DNA of 64,000 bases from Methylobacter marinus A45 (GTDB lineage Bacteria; Pseudomonadota; Gammaproteobacteria; Methylococcales; Methylomonadaceae): contig NZ_KB912877.1 in the NCBI RefSeq assembly GCF_000383855.1, positions 1,646,616 to 1,710,615 on the forward strand. The letters run 5' to 3'. The notes under the pieces were generated by a model. The model was not told where the DNA came from. It ran no database searches and saw nothing but the letters and a program-made list of their open reading frames with translations. Numbering within the stretch: the first letter of the stretch is position 1; each line of letters opens with the position of its first letter. Made by a program: the position numbers and the translations under genes. Below are positions 8,072-17,320 of the stretch, in pieces.

Positions 8072-8764
8072 TCAAAGGCGCCTGAAGCAAAGGCGCTCCA
8101 TGCCGCCGGCCCTGACTGTCAAGGCACCGCTGAGGCCCGGCCCCAGGTCCAGATCCACCAGGCGCCATTGGCCGGCCGCGCCGTAGCGCGCGGGCAGCGA
8201 TATGAATCGGGAAGCGCCGTCCACCGAAGTCACGACTTGCGAGACGTCTAGCGAAATGCCCGCGCCGATCGCCTTCACAAAGCTTTCCTTGCGGGTCCAG
8301 AACCGGTAAAACGCATCGGCTTTTTCATGCGCCGGCAAGGCCTGCCAGAACGCCTTCTCGGTTTCGGTAAAGCATTCCTCGGCAACGGCGGCGCAATCGA
8401 AGCCGTCGAGCCAGACTTCGATATCCACCCCGACAGGCTCGTGGCGGCTCACCGCCAGCATCATTCTGTCGCCGGAATGCGACAGGTTGAATTTGACCTC
8501 ATGCGGGCGGCCATCGACAACCAGATAGGGTTTGCCAGCGACTTCCTGCGCAAAGCATAGGGTTTCCGGCGGCTTGTCGATGTAGCGCGCCAGTATCGTC
8601 CTGACTTTGCCGTGGCTGATGACGTAGCGGGCGCGGTGCTGTTCCTGGACAAAGCGCAGGGCTTTGGCCTGCTCTTCTTTATCCAGCAATGCCCAGTACC
8701 GTTGATAGGTATCCTCGGTAGCGGCCAGTGCTTCAAACCATAGATCAATGTCTTTATCAGCCAA
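8072..8764 (-). CDS. 4'-phosphopantetheinyl transferase, Sfp type
   Basis: 230 residues. It transfers the phosphopantetheine arm of CoA to a serine of carrier proteins, as in nonribosomal-peptide, polyketide or fatty-acid synthesis. Family signatures are present: KFNLSHSGDRMMLAV, the metal-binding VGVDIE (Asp114, Glu116) and FYRFWTRKESFVKAIGAGI (Glu160, Lys164). The start is a TTG at 8764 with an ideal AAGGAG eight bases upstream; no ATG is available nearby. It stands between two iron-uptake blocks on the same strand, which suggests that it activates a siderophore synthetase. No such synthetase is in the window, so that link is inference. Confidence 0.93.
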   Translation of the reverse strand: MADKDIDLWFEALAATEDTYQRYWALLDKEEQAKALRFVQEQHRARYVISHGKVRTILARYIDKPPETLCFAQEVAGKPYLVVDGRPHEVKFNLSHSGDRMMLAVSRHEPVGVDIEVWLDGFDCAAVAEECFTETEKAFWQALPAHEKADAFYRFWTRKESFVKAIGAGISLDVSQVVTSVDGASRFISLPARYGAAGQWRLVDLDLGPGLSGALTVRAGGMERLCFRRL

Positions 8765-8875
8765 TCGACGGACTCCTTATTTGGATAATAGGCTGGGTTT
8801 TCGCTAACGCGCCGATCCAGCCCGCACCTCTATTCTTTATCATTTGCCAAGAGCCACGGGCTCGAACGATGCGCT

Positions 8876-10171
8876 TTAGCGCCTCAGCATCTTATCGCCC
8901 TGCCGCAGTTTCGACAACGGGCCGCGATGGCTTTTCGCCTTGCGTTTCTGTAGCCAGCGGATGACGCCTGTGCCGAACAGCACAGGACATGCCAGCCCCG
9001 AGAGCAGCACCAGAATACGTCCCGGCCAGCCGAACGCATGACCGCTGTGCATCGGCCATTGCCAGTCCAGCAAAATATCGCCGGCACTGCCGGAGCCCGA
9101 ATCGTAAACTTTCAGAATTTCACCGCTGTATTGGTCGACAATTAATTCGCGATAACCGATAAAGGGGCTAATCTCGCTGACATCCTTTTTCCAAATTTTA
9201 TAAACATCCTGCTCATGCTGCGGCGCATTTAGCTTCCAGAGCTTGCCCAAAGGGTAGTGTCGATGGACCGAGTCTTCGATTTGCGCGTAATCGAGCGGTT
9301 TTCCATCGTGCCGAACAGTCGACCGGTAATCCGCCTCGTCTATGCCCGTCCAGGCATTGGGCCGCTCCAGTGGTGAAAACAATTCGACGAGCGTATTCAC
9401 TTGCGCCGGCAAGTTAAAATAAACGCCCGAGAACAGTACGGCCAATAGCACAATAGTCGAATAAAAGCCGACGGTTTTATGCAGATCGAAATTAAAGCGC
9501 ACCGCACCCGCATGCTGTTTAAACGTTAAGGCCTGCCTGAATTTGCCGGTCAGCGGCCACCAGACGATCAGGCCGGTCAAGACTGAAATAATCGACAACA
9601 CCGCCAGAATGCCGACAATAACGCCGCCGTTTTTGCCCAGCAGCAGGCACCAGTGCAACTGCATGATAAAGCTGACCAAAGGCCGGCCCCAGTAACGTCC
9701 CTTGGGATGCCAGAGCTGCATGCCTTGAGCATGCGCGGTATAGGGATCGACGAAAATATAATAGCCGTCGCCGTGATCCGACTGCCCGGGCGCTTGGACA
9801 TAGTAAAGCAGCTTGAAAGCGGCTTCCTGATGACGCGGATAGTAAACATTTTTTATTCGGCTGCCTTCAGGCCTGACGCTGTCGGCCGCCGCGATGATTT
9901 CATCCAGTGAACGGTAAGCGGCAACGCCTTCCGGCGGTGCGGATACGAGCGCCAGTTCAGGATTCACGACCTCCTGCATTTCCTGATAAAAAACCAGGAT
10001 GCTGCCGGTCAGGCCGACGATGGCCAGGATAAATCCGGCCGACAGGCCGAGGTAAAGATGCACGTCCAGCCAGAGCTTGCGTCGGGCCTTGAGCCGGGCC
10101 AAACGTGCGTTATTCGATTCCGGCACGCCCGGCGCATGGCAATCGGGTAAATGATCGGTATTGTACTTCAT
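8876..10171 (-). CDS. PepSY-associated membrane protein (putative siderophore iron reductase/uptake)
   Basis: 431 residues from ATG 10171, which follows CAGGAAAA. The first membrane helix with WLDVHLYLGLSAGFILAIVGLTGSILVFYQEM is the hallmark of the PepSY_TM family. Further helices lie at SFIMQLHWCLLLGKNGGVIVGILAVLSIISVLTGLIVWWP, TVGFYSTIVLLAVLFSGVYFN and WPGRILVLLSGLACPVLFGTGVIRWL. Conserved histidines (HLYLG, LHWCLL, DLHKTVG, MHSGHAFGWPGR) could bind heme. Such proteins commonly lie beside TonB receptors and are thought to act in inner-membrane release or reduction of ferric siderophores. The receptor gene just upstream (10283-12829) has the same orientation, with about 110 bp between, so one transcript is likely. 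Confidence 0.87.
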   Translation of the reverse strand: MKYNTDHLPDCHAPGVPESNNARLARLKARRKLWLDVHLYLGLSAGFILAIVGLTGSILVFYQEMQEVVNPELALVSAPPEGVAAYRSLDEIIAAADSVRPEGSRIKNVYYPRHQEAAFKLLYYVQAPGQSDHGDGYYIFVDPYTAHAQGMQLWHPKGRYWGRPLVSFIMQLHWCLLLGKNGGVIVGILAVLSIISVLTGLIVWWPLTGKFRQALTFKQHAGAVRFNFDLHKTVGFYSTIVLLAVLFSGVYFNLPAQVNTLVELFSPLERPNAWTGIDEADYRSTVRHDGKPLDYAQIEDSVHRHYPLGKLWKLNAPQHEQDVYKIWKKDVSEISPFIGYRELIVDQYSGEILKVYDSGSGSAGDILLDWQWPMHSGHAFGWPGRILVLLSGLACPVLFGTGVIRWLQKRKAKSHRGPLSKLRQGDKMLRR

Positions 10172-10282
10172 GTTTTTTTCCTGCTGTTTTGCGCGAGCCA
10201 CGGCTCGCGACAGCCGGCCATAACCGGCTTTCCCATCGGAAGAGGGTCAGATTGAGAAAAGCATGCTTCTCGGGCTATACGG

Positions 10283-12829
10283 CTAAAACTTCAATGACAC
10301 CCGGCCGAAAATGGTTCTCGGGTCGCCTGGGAACACGGCCGGGCCAAAATCGGCCGAGACGAAATAGCGCTTGTCCAGCACATTGTTCGCGAACAGTTCC
10401 AGCTTTACATTTCTCCAGGTATAGGAACTGGCCAGGTCCAGCGTCGTATAGTTGGGAAGCACAGCGGTATTGGCATTGTCGAACGGGCGATTGCCGACAT
10501 AATTGGCGCCTGCGGACAGGGTCAGGTTTTTCAGGACGCCGCTGTCGAATCTGTAATGAGTCCAGATATTGGCCTGGTGCTCCGGAATTTTTTCCGGCCG
10601 GTTGCCGACATCGTTCGCATTGCTTTGGGTGATTTCCGCATCGATGAAGGCATAGCCGCCCTGGATGTACCATTGTTCAGTCACTTGATAAGCCAACTCC
10701 ACCTCCGCGCCCCGGGATTGAATTTCACCGGTTGCCACCTGAAAGCCCGGATTTCTTCTGTCCGGCGTAGTCACGTTGCTGCGCGTAATGTCAAAAAACG
10801 AGGCCGTTCCGCTCAGCCCAGAAGGAAAGTTAATCTTGACGCCGGCTTCCACTTGTTCAGATTCGCCCGGTTCAAGCGAGGCGCCGTTGGCCATCGCAAT
10901 CGCAGGGATAGGCGAAAATCCCTCGCCGTATCCCGCGAAAAAGTGGATGGAATCGGTGGCGTGAAAAGTGCCTCCGACCTGATAGGACGTGTTGTCCGTA
11001 TCTATTTCCGACGTTACGCCGTTGGCGATATTGAGTCGTTTTGCGCTGTAGGTGGATTGGCGCACGCCTCCCGTCAAGTCAAATTCCGGAGTGATCGAAA
11101 TGATATCCTGAAACGCAAACGAGCCCAGTTCCGAAGTACCGTGACTGCCGATCCGTACCGGCCCTGCCGCAGGTTGTGCAGCCAGATAAACGGGATTGAG
11201 GGCATCAATGGCGGGTACGCCGGCCAGATTCACCGAACTCGTTCCGAAATGCGACTTGGTGTAATCACCGCCCAGGAAAATCTGATGGATCAGGAAGCCT
11301 GTTTCCACGGTACCGGTAATGTCGATTTGCCCGATGTAGGCTCTATCCCTTTCCTTGAAACCGGTTCTGCCCGTGCGCGCTACATTGATACGCCCGGTTG
11401 CGGCATCGAGCGTTGTCGGGCCAAGGAATACCTGATCCTGGTCGCCATTGAATTCGTCATATTGAAAGCGCGGCGATATTTTCCAGTTTTCCCCCACATC
11501 AATGTCCAGCCAGGCCTGAACCAAAGGTGTTTCGATTTCAAGCTTATCGAAACCAGGCTCGCCCAGATACGTGTCGCGGGATATGTTTCCGAAACCGCTA
11601 CCGCGCACGGTGCCGAATACCGGCAATCCGGGATTCGGCACCGTGCTGCGATGCTGATATTCGGCATTGATGAAGCCGCGCACCGGACCGCCGTCATCCC
11701 AGGCGAGCGTCAGGCCGAAATTTTCCCTGTCCAGTTTCTGGTAGTTGATGAAGCTTTCGGAACCTTCAATTTCCCCGGTAAAGCGCGCTTTCAACGCGCC
11801 ATCCGCCAATAAAGGGCCGTTAATATCCCATTGTCCGCTGGTGATATCGCCGTCGAATTCATCATATCCGCCTCGGGTGAAACTGAACTCGGAGGCAAAT
11901 TCGTCGAACGGCCGCTTGGTGATGACGTTGATCACCCCGCCGCCGTCATTGGTTTGCTGCCCGTACACGGTGCTGCCCGGTCCTTTCAATACTTCCACAT
12001 TCTCGATATGGCTCAGCGCGGACCAATCGACGTCTCCGCCAAAAATCTGCCTTATTCCATTGCGGTTCTGGTCGGCTTTGAATCCGCGAATGCTTATTTT
12101 GGGAAACCGGCTGTACCGCGTTCCGATCACCGTGGCCGAAGGCACCTGTTTCAGGATATTGCCGATACTGAGCGCGCCCTGGTCCCTGAGCGCCTCGCCG
12201 GTGATGACCTGTATGCTTTGGGGGATGCGGGTCGTTTCGATTGGAATTTTTGAGCCCGCCGTTGATTCGGACTTGATATAAGGGCCGAAACTATTGCCCC
12301 TTACTGTCATATCCTCCTGCTCCACCGACCCGGTATAAGGTTTTTCAGGCGCCGGATCGGCCGGGTAATTTTCTTTCGGCGCCCGGGCCAGCAGGCTTTC
12401 GGTGCTCATGCCCTTGTTTTTCGAGCCGGCCAGGGCGATGACCTGGTCGTCGGCAAACCGGTAAGTGATGTCGGAATCGGCCAGCAGCTTCGCCAGCGCC
12501 TGCTCGGGCGTATAAATGCCTGACAACGCCTTGGATTTGGAATCCCTGACCAGAACGGACGGATAGCTCAGTTGAATGTCAGTGGTTTCCGAAAATGCCT
12601 CCAGCGCGGCCGCCATGTCCTCGGCCGGAATGTCGAAGCGGAACACCTCAGGTTTGCTGTTCTCCCCGGACTGACCCGGCGCCGCATGGCACAGCGTCAG
12701 GATCAAGGCCAAGCCCGCCGCTCGCTTTCCGGACAGGCGACACGGATTGGTCGCCGGTGTGCCGGCCGGTAAATGCCCGCGTTTCCGCATGGCCGACGCT
12801 CCATCGGCATTTTTCGCAGTGTCTATCAT
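10283..12829 (-). CDS. TonB-dependent siderophore receptor with STN domain (second)
   Basis: 848 residues. A long N-terminus precedes the hydrophobic signal core (AAGLALILTLCHAAPGQS). The STN domain follows at about 63-135 (FRFDIPAEDMAAALEAFSETTDIQLSYPS ... GIYTPEQALAKLLADSDITYRF). TonB box EDMTVRG comes next, then the plug (TTRIPQSIQVITGEALRDQGALSIGNILKQVPSATVIG, ENVEVLKGPGSTVYGQQTNDGGGVINVITKRP), and a barrel ending RVSLKF. The ATG at 12829 follows AAGGTGAG. The linker between the STN domain and TonB box, APKENYPADPAPEKPY, is almost the same as in the receptor at 3355-5820, though barrels and plugs differ strongly. It probably imports a different ferric siderophore and shares the signalling partner. 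Confidence 0.93.
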   Translation of the reverse strand: MIDTAKNADGASAMRKRGHLPAGTPATNPCRLSGKRAAGLALILTLCHAAPGQSGENSKPEVFRFDIPAEDMAAALEAFSETTDIQLSYPSVLVRDSKSKALSGIYTPEQALAKLLADSDITYRFADDQVIALAGSKNKGMSTESLLARAPKENYPADPAPEKPYTGSVEQEDMTVRGNSFGPYIKSESTAGSKIPIETTRIPQSIQVITGEALRDQGALSIGNILKQVPSATVIGTRYSRFPKISIRGFKADQNRNGIRQIFGGDVDWSALSHIENVEVLKGPGSTVYGQQTNDGGGVINVITKRPFDEFASEFSFTRGGYDEFDGDITSGQWDINGPLLADGALKARFTGEIEGSESFINYQKLDRENFGLTLAWDDGGPVRGFINAEYQHRSTVPNPGLPVFGTVRGSGFGNISRDTYLGEPGFDKLEIETPLVQAWLDIDVGENWKISPRFQYDEFNGDQDQVFLGPTTLDAATGRINVARTGRTGFKERDRAYIGQIDITGTVETGFLIHQIFLGGDYTKSHFGTSSVNLAGVPAIDALNPVYLAAQPAAGPVRIGSHGTSELGSFAFQDIISITPEFDLTGGVRQSTYSAKRLNIANGVTSEIDTDNTSYQVGGTFHATDSIHFFAGYGEGFSPIPAIAMANGASLEPGESEQVEAGVKINFPSGLSGTASFFDITRSNVTTPDRRNPGFQVATGEIQSRGAEVELAYQVTEQWYIQGGYAFIDAEITQSNANDVGNRPEKIPEHQANIWTHYRFDSGVLKNLTLSAGANYVGNRPFDNANTAVLPNYTTLDLASSYTWRNVKLELFANNVLDKRYFVSADFGPAVFPGDPRTIFGRVSLKF

Positions 12830-13142
12830 GTGCTCACCTTATTATTAGTATTATTAAAGATGCGTTTTAATCTCGCATTATTAGGAGATAGACGAGCTTG
12901 CGAGACAATGTCCTCACCTGCCTGATCGGAATTTACCTGTGACAGGTCGGATTTTTTTGTAGCGGCGGAGCATAGCGACAAACGGAATAAACCGCGCATG
13001 CGCGATATCTATTAAACTAGGGCCATGAGTGTACTGTCTGATTTTTTACTGACCTTGAATGCCGTCCTTACGGCATTCGTTCCCAAAGTGAGCCACGGTC
13101 CGCGAAGCCCGGCTTGAGCAATTGAACTGGCGAAGAAAAAAG
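12830..13142. other. Divergent intergenic region between receptor and beta-glucosidase genes
   Basis: An A+T-rich stretch next to the receptor start (TTATTATTAGTATTATTAAAG, 12839-12859) resembles stacked NATWAT hexamers of a Fur site only loosely. ACCTGTGACAGGT near 12936 is a short inverted repeat followed by a T-run, possibly a terminator or operator. No gene is credible here. Confidence 0.3.
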
Positions 13143-15389
13143 TTGAAAGCAAAACGTATTATTTTAATCCTGTCCCTGTTTAGTCTGTTGGAGTGGACCG
13201 TGACTGCACAAGCCGGAAACGAAGCCGTGGAAGCTAGCGTGAAACAACTGCTGTCGGAAATGACGCTGGAAGAAAAAGTCGGGCAGATGACCCAGGTCGA
13301 TTTCAGCGTCGTCAGCACGCCGGAGGCTCAAAACGCCGAGCCGCCGGTCGACCGGGCCAGGCTGGAGGAGGCCGTGATCAACCGCCATGTCGGTTCCATC
13401 CTGAACGCGCCTCTCTCGCCCAATAATCGGGCGGCCCCGATTGAGACCTGGCGGAAGATAACGGCCGCGATACAGGAGACGTCATCGAGAACGCGCCTGA
13501 AAATTCCGGTCATTTACGGCATCGACGCGATCCACGGCGCGACTTACACGCAGGGCGCCGTGCTGTTTCCGCAGGCCATCAGCATGGCCGCGACTTTCAA
13601 TCCGGAATTGAGCTTTAAGGAAGGCGAGATCACGGCCCGCGAAGTGCGCGCGTCGGGCCTGCCGTGGAATTTCGCGCCGGTCATGGATATTGGCCGGCAG
13701 CCGCTCTGGCCGCGCCTTTGGGAAACCTATGGCGAGGACGTGCATCTGTCATCGGTCATGGGCGCCGCCTATATCAAAGGTCATCAGGGCGATGATTTCT
13801 CGGCGCCGGACAAAGCGCTGACTTGCCTGAAGCATTATGTCGGCTACAGCTTTCCGATCAACGGCAAGGACCGGACACCGGCCTGGATCGGCGAGCGCAT
13901 GCTGCGCGAGTACTTCCTGCCGCCCTTCGAGGCCGGCGTGCAAGCCGGATCGCCGACGATCATGGTCAACTCGGCCGAAGTCGACGGCATTCCTGGCCAT
14001 GCCAACTATCAGTATCTGACCACGATATTGCGCGGCGAACTGGGCTTCAAGGGCTTCACCGTCTCCGACTGGGAAGACATCAAGCGCCTTTATACGCGCG
14101 ACAGACTGGCCGCCTCGCCGAAAGAAGCGGTCAGGATCGCGGTCATGGCCGGCGTGGACATGAGCATGGTGCCGTTCGATTTTTCCTTCTATGACCTGCT
14201 GATCGAACTGGCCCGGTCGGGCGAAGTGCCGATGTCGCGCATCGACGAGGCCGTGTCCAGAATCCTGACCGTCAAGTTCCAGGCCGGACTGTTCGATACA
14301 GACAGGCCGGTGCCGCCCGTCGAGGGCCATTTCGCCACTCCCGATGCCGTGGAGACGAACCGTCAGGCCGCGCGCGAATCCATCATTCTGGCCAAAAACG
14401 ACCACCACATCCTGCCCTTGAAAAAGGACGCCAGGATTCTGGTGACGGGGCCGACCGCCAACCTGCTCAGCGTCATGAACGGCGGCTGGACCATTACCTG
14501 GCAGGGCGACAACGAGAGCCTGTATCCGCAGGACAAACCGACCGTCTTCGAAGCCCTGCGGAAAAAATCGGCCGGCAAGGTGACCTATGTCGGCGGCCAG
14601 TCGTTTGCCGATCCGATCGACATCGATAAAGTCGTCGCCGAGGCCGGGAATCATGATTATGTCCTGCTGGCCCTGGGCGAAAAGCCGTATACGGAAACCC
14701 TGGGTAATATCGAGTCATTGATGCTCGACCAGACGCAGATCGATCTGGCGAATGCCGTGATCGCGACCGGCAAGCCGGTCATCCTGCTGATGCTGGGCGG
14801 CCGCCCGCGCATCATCACGGCCATCGCCGACAAAGTGCCCGGCGTGATCCTGGGCTTTCTGCCGGGCATGGAAGGCGGCGAAGCCATCGCCGACATCGTC
14901 TATGGCGACTACAACCCCGACGGCAAGCTGCCCATCAGCTATCCGAGAAACACCAACGATATCGTGCCGTACGACCACAAGCCGATGGAATCGTACGATG
15001 GCAACGCTTACAAACCGCTCTATCCGTTCGGGCATGGCATGAGCTATACGACGTTCGAGACCCGCGGTCTGAGCGTGGACAAGGCGCAGATTAAAATGGG
15101 CGAAAACGTCACCGTCCGTGTCAGCGTCAAAAACACCGGCGCGCAGAAAGGCAAGGAGACCGTGCTGCTGTACCTGAACGACGTTGCGGCCTCCGTGACG
15201 CGGCCCGCCAGACAGCTGAAAGCGTTCAAGAAAGTCGAGCTGGAACCGGGACAGGAGCAGCCGTTGAGTTTTACCCTGACGCCGCGCGACCTGTCGTTCA
15301 TCGGCATCGACATGAAGCGCATCATCGAGCCCGGCGAGTTTAAGGTGATGGTCGGCCAAGAAACGGCCGGCTTTTCTGTAACGGAGTAA
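13143..15389 (+). CDS. Secreted beta-glucosidase, glycoside hydrolase family 3
   Basis: 748 residues from the TTG at 13143, preceded by GAAGAAAAAAG; another TTG lies seven codons earlier. A clear signal peptide ends at TVTAQA. The GH3 N-terminal barrel shows EMTLEEKVGQMTQVD, PVIYGIDAIHGATYTQGAVLFPQ, FAPVMDIGRQPLWPR and CLKHYVGYSFPINGKDR. The nucleophile is Asp309 in FTVSDWEDIK. The C-terminal domain (ILVTGPTANLLSVMNGGWTITWQGD, LGEKPYTETLGNIESLMLD) carries the likely acid/base, and a fibronectin-III-like tail follows (YPFGHGMSYTTFE ... VKNTGAQKGKETVLLYLND). It splits beta-linked glucose from oligosaccharides in the periplasm or outside. The next gene, a sugar permease in the same direction, would take up the product. 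Confidence 0.95.
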   Translation: MKAKRIILILSLFSLLEWTVTAQAGNEAVEASVKQLLSEMTLEEKVGQMTQVDFSVVSTPEAQNAEPPVDRARLEEAVINRHVGSILNAPLSPNNRAAPIETWRKITAAIQETSSRTRLKIPVIYGIDAIHGATYTQGAVLFPQAISMAATFNPELSFKEGEITAREVRASGLPWNFAPVMDIGRQPLWPRLWETYGEDVHLSSVMGAAYIKGHQGDDFSAPDKALTCLKHYVGYSFPINGKDRTPAWIGERMLREYFLPPFEAGVQAGSPTIMVNSAEVDGIPGHANYQYLTTILRGELGFKGFTVSDWEDIKRLYTRDRLAASPKEAVRIAVMAGVDMSMVPFDFSFYDLLIELARSGEVPMSRIDEAVSRILTVKFQAGLFDTDRPVPPVEGHFATPDAVETNRQAARESIILAKNDHHILPLKKDARILVTGPTANLLSVMNGGWTITWQGDNESLYPQDKPTVFEALRKKSAGKVTYVGGQSFADPIDIDKVVAEAGNHDYVLLALGEKPYTETLGNIESLMLDQTQIDLANAVIATGKPVILLMLGGRPRIITAIADKVPGVILGFLPGMEGGEAIADIVYGDYNPDGKLPISYPRNTNDIVPYDHKPMESYDGNAYKPLYPFGHGMSYTTFETRGLSVDKAQIKMGENVTVRVSVKNTGAQKGKETVLLYLNDVAASVTRPARQLKAFKKVELEPGQEQPLSFTLTPRDLSFIGIDMKRIIEPGEFKVMVGQETAGFSVTE

Positions 15390-15396
15390 TTTAAGT

Positions 15397-15639
15397 GTAG
15401 GGTACGCATCGCGTATCTTTTCGGCGCCATGGCAAGCCGGTAAATCTGAACAGGTACGAGACTGTGAAAGTATTCAATTTAAAAGATTTAACCACGAAGG
15501 ACACGAAGCACACGAAGCTTTAAGTTATTGATTAATTTTATTTTTTCTTCGTGTCCTTCGTGATCTTCGTGGTGAATAAGGCTTTTTATGACGCTTTTCA
15601 CTAATTCTTTCACAGTCTGGTACGCAATGCGTACCCTAC
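15397..15639. repeat. CACGAAG-rich inverted-repeat element, copy A
   Basis: The core 15454-15623 has ends GTACGAGACTGTGAAAG and CTTTCACAGTCTGGTAC. An inner inverted pair of CACGAAGG heptamer runs lies around 15492-15572. The core recurs almost base for base, in the opposite orientation, at 52699-52878. Here it is wrapped by a second palindrome (GTAGGGTACGCAT ... ATGCGTACCCTAC). It would form one long hairpin in RNA and may separate transcription of the flanking sugar genes. Confidence 0.85.
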
Positions 15640-15664
15640 ACGCTTACATAACAAGTAACTCAGC

Positions 15665-15695
15665 AGCGGGACGGGGTTTCAAACCCCGTCCCGCT
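15665..15695. terminator. Perfect hairpin before the sugar transporter gene
   Basis: AGCGGGACGGGGTTT and its exact complement are separated by one base, giving a stem of at least 13 pairs, followed by a short TTGG. It could stop read-through from the beta-glucosidase side or be another interspersed palindrome; there is no long T-run. Confidence 0.4.
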
Positions 15696-15743
15696 TGGTT
15701 TAAGCTTACAGAACCAATAAATATTAACAGACAGGATTCAAGC

Positions 15744-17045
15744 ATGGCCGATATACCCCCTACCGCAACGGCATCCGGCAATCCGGCGGACAACGCCGAA
15801 AATTCCTATTCCGGCACCCTTGCCATACTGACCTCGCTGTTTTTCATCTGGGGCTTCATCACCAGCCTGAACGATATCCTGATTCCTCACCTGAAAGCGG
15901 TGTTCACGCTGAACTACTCGCAGGCCATGCTGATCCAGTTCTGCTTTTTTACGGCTTATTTCGTGGTTTCAGTGCCCAGCGGCCACCTGGTCGAGAGGAT
16001 TGGTTTCAAGGGCGGCATTATCACCGGACTAGCCATCGCGGGACTGGGCTGCCTGCTGTTTTATCCGGCCGCCGGCCGGCATTCCTATCCGCTGTTTCTG
16101 ACCGCCTTCTTCGTGCTGGCTTCCGGCATCACCTTGCTGCAGGTCGCGGCCAACCCCTATGTGACCATTTTAGGGAAACCTGAAACCGCCTCCAGCCGCT
16201 TGACCATGACGCAGGCCTTCAATTCCCTGGGTACGACTATCGCGCCTTATTTCGGCGCCTTGTTCATTCTGTCCGCGGCCGTCAAAACGGCCGATGAGAT
16301 CCGGCTGTTGAGCGCCGGGGATCTGTCCGCTTATCAAGCCGCGCAGGCGGCGGTCGTGCAACAGCCTTATCTGCTGCTGGCCGGGGTTTTGTTCCTGATT
16401 GCCGGCTGCTTTGCCGCGATCAGACTGCCTAAGGTAACGCCCGCCGAATCACCCGTTCAGCAAGCGGCTGATGAGACTGTTTATCAGAGCGCCTGGGATT
16501 ACCGTCACCTGGTCCTGGGCGCGGTCGGCATTTTCGTTTACGTCGGCGCGGAAGTCTCGATCGGCAGTTTCCTGGTCAATTATCTGGCTGAGCCTGCCGT
16601 TTCGGGACTGGCGGAACGCGAGGCCGCGAAGTATGTCTCGCTGTACTGGGGCGGGGCCATGGTCGGCCGCTTTGCCGGCGCGCTGGTCATGCGCAATATC
16701 CATGGCGGCAAAGTCCTGACCTTCAACGCCCTGGCCGCTGCCGTTCTGGTGCAGGCAAGCATGGCCGGCAGCGGCCCTGTGGCCATGTGGGCCATTCTGG
16801 CTGTGGGACTGTGCAACTCGATCATGTTCCCGACGCTGTTTTCACTGGCCATCAACGGCCTGGCGAAACATACCGGCCAGGGTTCCGGGATTCTATGCGC
16901 GGCCATCGTCGGCGGCGCCATCATTCCCGTTGTGCAGGGCCTGTTCGCCGACCGGATCGGCATACAGCCGGCCTTTTTTATCCCCGTTCTCTGCTATTTA
17001 TACATCGCTTATTACGGTTGGCAGGGTCATAGGTTTTTATCTTAA
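15744..17045 (+). CDS. Sugar MFS transporter, FucP/GluP type
   Basis: 433 residues from ATG 15744, with AGGA nine bases upstream. Twelve hydrophobic segments are visible. Family signatures are [48 protein letters not shown] in helices 1-2, ANPYVTILG and [19 protein letters not shown] in the centre, and [16 protein letters not shown] and [14 protein letters not shown] in the second half. These are typical of the L-fucose/glucose-galactose proton symporters of the inner membrane. With the secreted GH3 enzyme upstream it forms a small route for using glucosides: outside cleavage followed by import. The 354-bp gap holds only palindromic repeats, so each gene may have its own promoter. Confidence 0.93.
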   Translation: MADIPPTATASGNPADNAENSYSGTLAILTSLFFIWGFITSLNDILIPHLKAVFTLNYSQAMLIQFCFFTAYFVVSVPSGHLVERIGFKGGIITGLAIAGLGCLLFYPAAGRHSYPLFLTAFFVLASGITLLQVAANPYVTILGKPETASSRLTMTQAFNSLGTTIAPYFGALFILSAAVKTADEIRLLSAGDLSAYQAAQAAVVQQPYLLLAGVLFLIAGCFAAIRLPKVTPAESPVQQAADETVYQSAWDYRHLVLGAVGIFVYVGAEVSIGSFLVNYLAEPAVSGLAEREAAKYVSLYWGGAMVGRFAGALVMRNIHGGKVLTFNALAAAVLVQASMAGSGPVAMWAILAVGLCNSIMFPTLFSLAINGLAKHTGQGSGILCAAIVGGAIIPVVQGLFADRIGIQPAFFIPVLCYLYIAYYGWQGHRFLS

Positions 17046-17320
17046 GCAAACTTTAACGGTAATAGTGTTGAATTATCAAAACATGCGCCTGAGTCAGGCC
17101 AATTCAATTGATAAACAGAAACAACAAATCAGCATTTAATGAGCCATAAAAACCGGACAGAGGGTAAAGTCCGGCATGCCGAAGCGGCGGTTTTCCGCAA
17201 AAAAAGCGCCAACCCAGCCCACTGGTTAGGCTTTAGCCATAATAATGTTGAATTACCTGATCCTGCATATAAGATATGCATTTTCTGAATAGTCGTTAGT
17301 CAAAAAGAACGGAGAGTTCA

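Noticed and set aside
12839-12859. Fur box before the second TonB receptor
   Set aside because: Only loosely similar to stacked NATWAT hexamers; not listed as a site.
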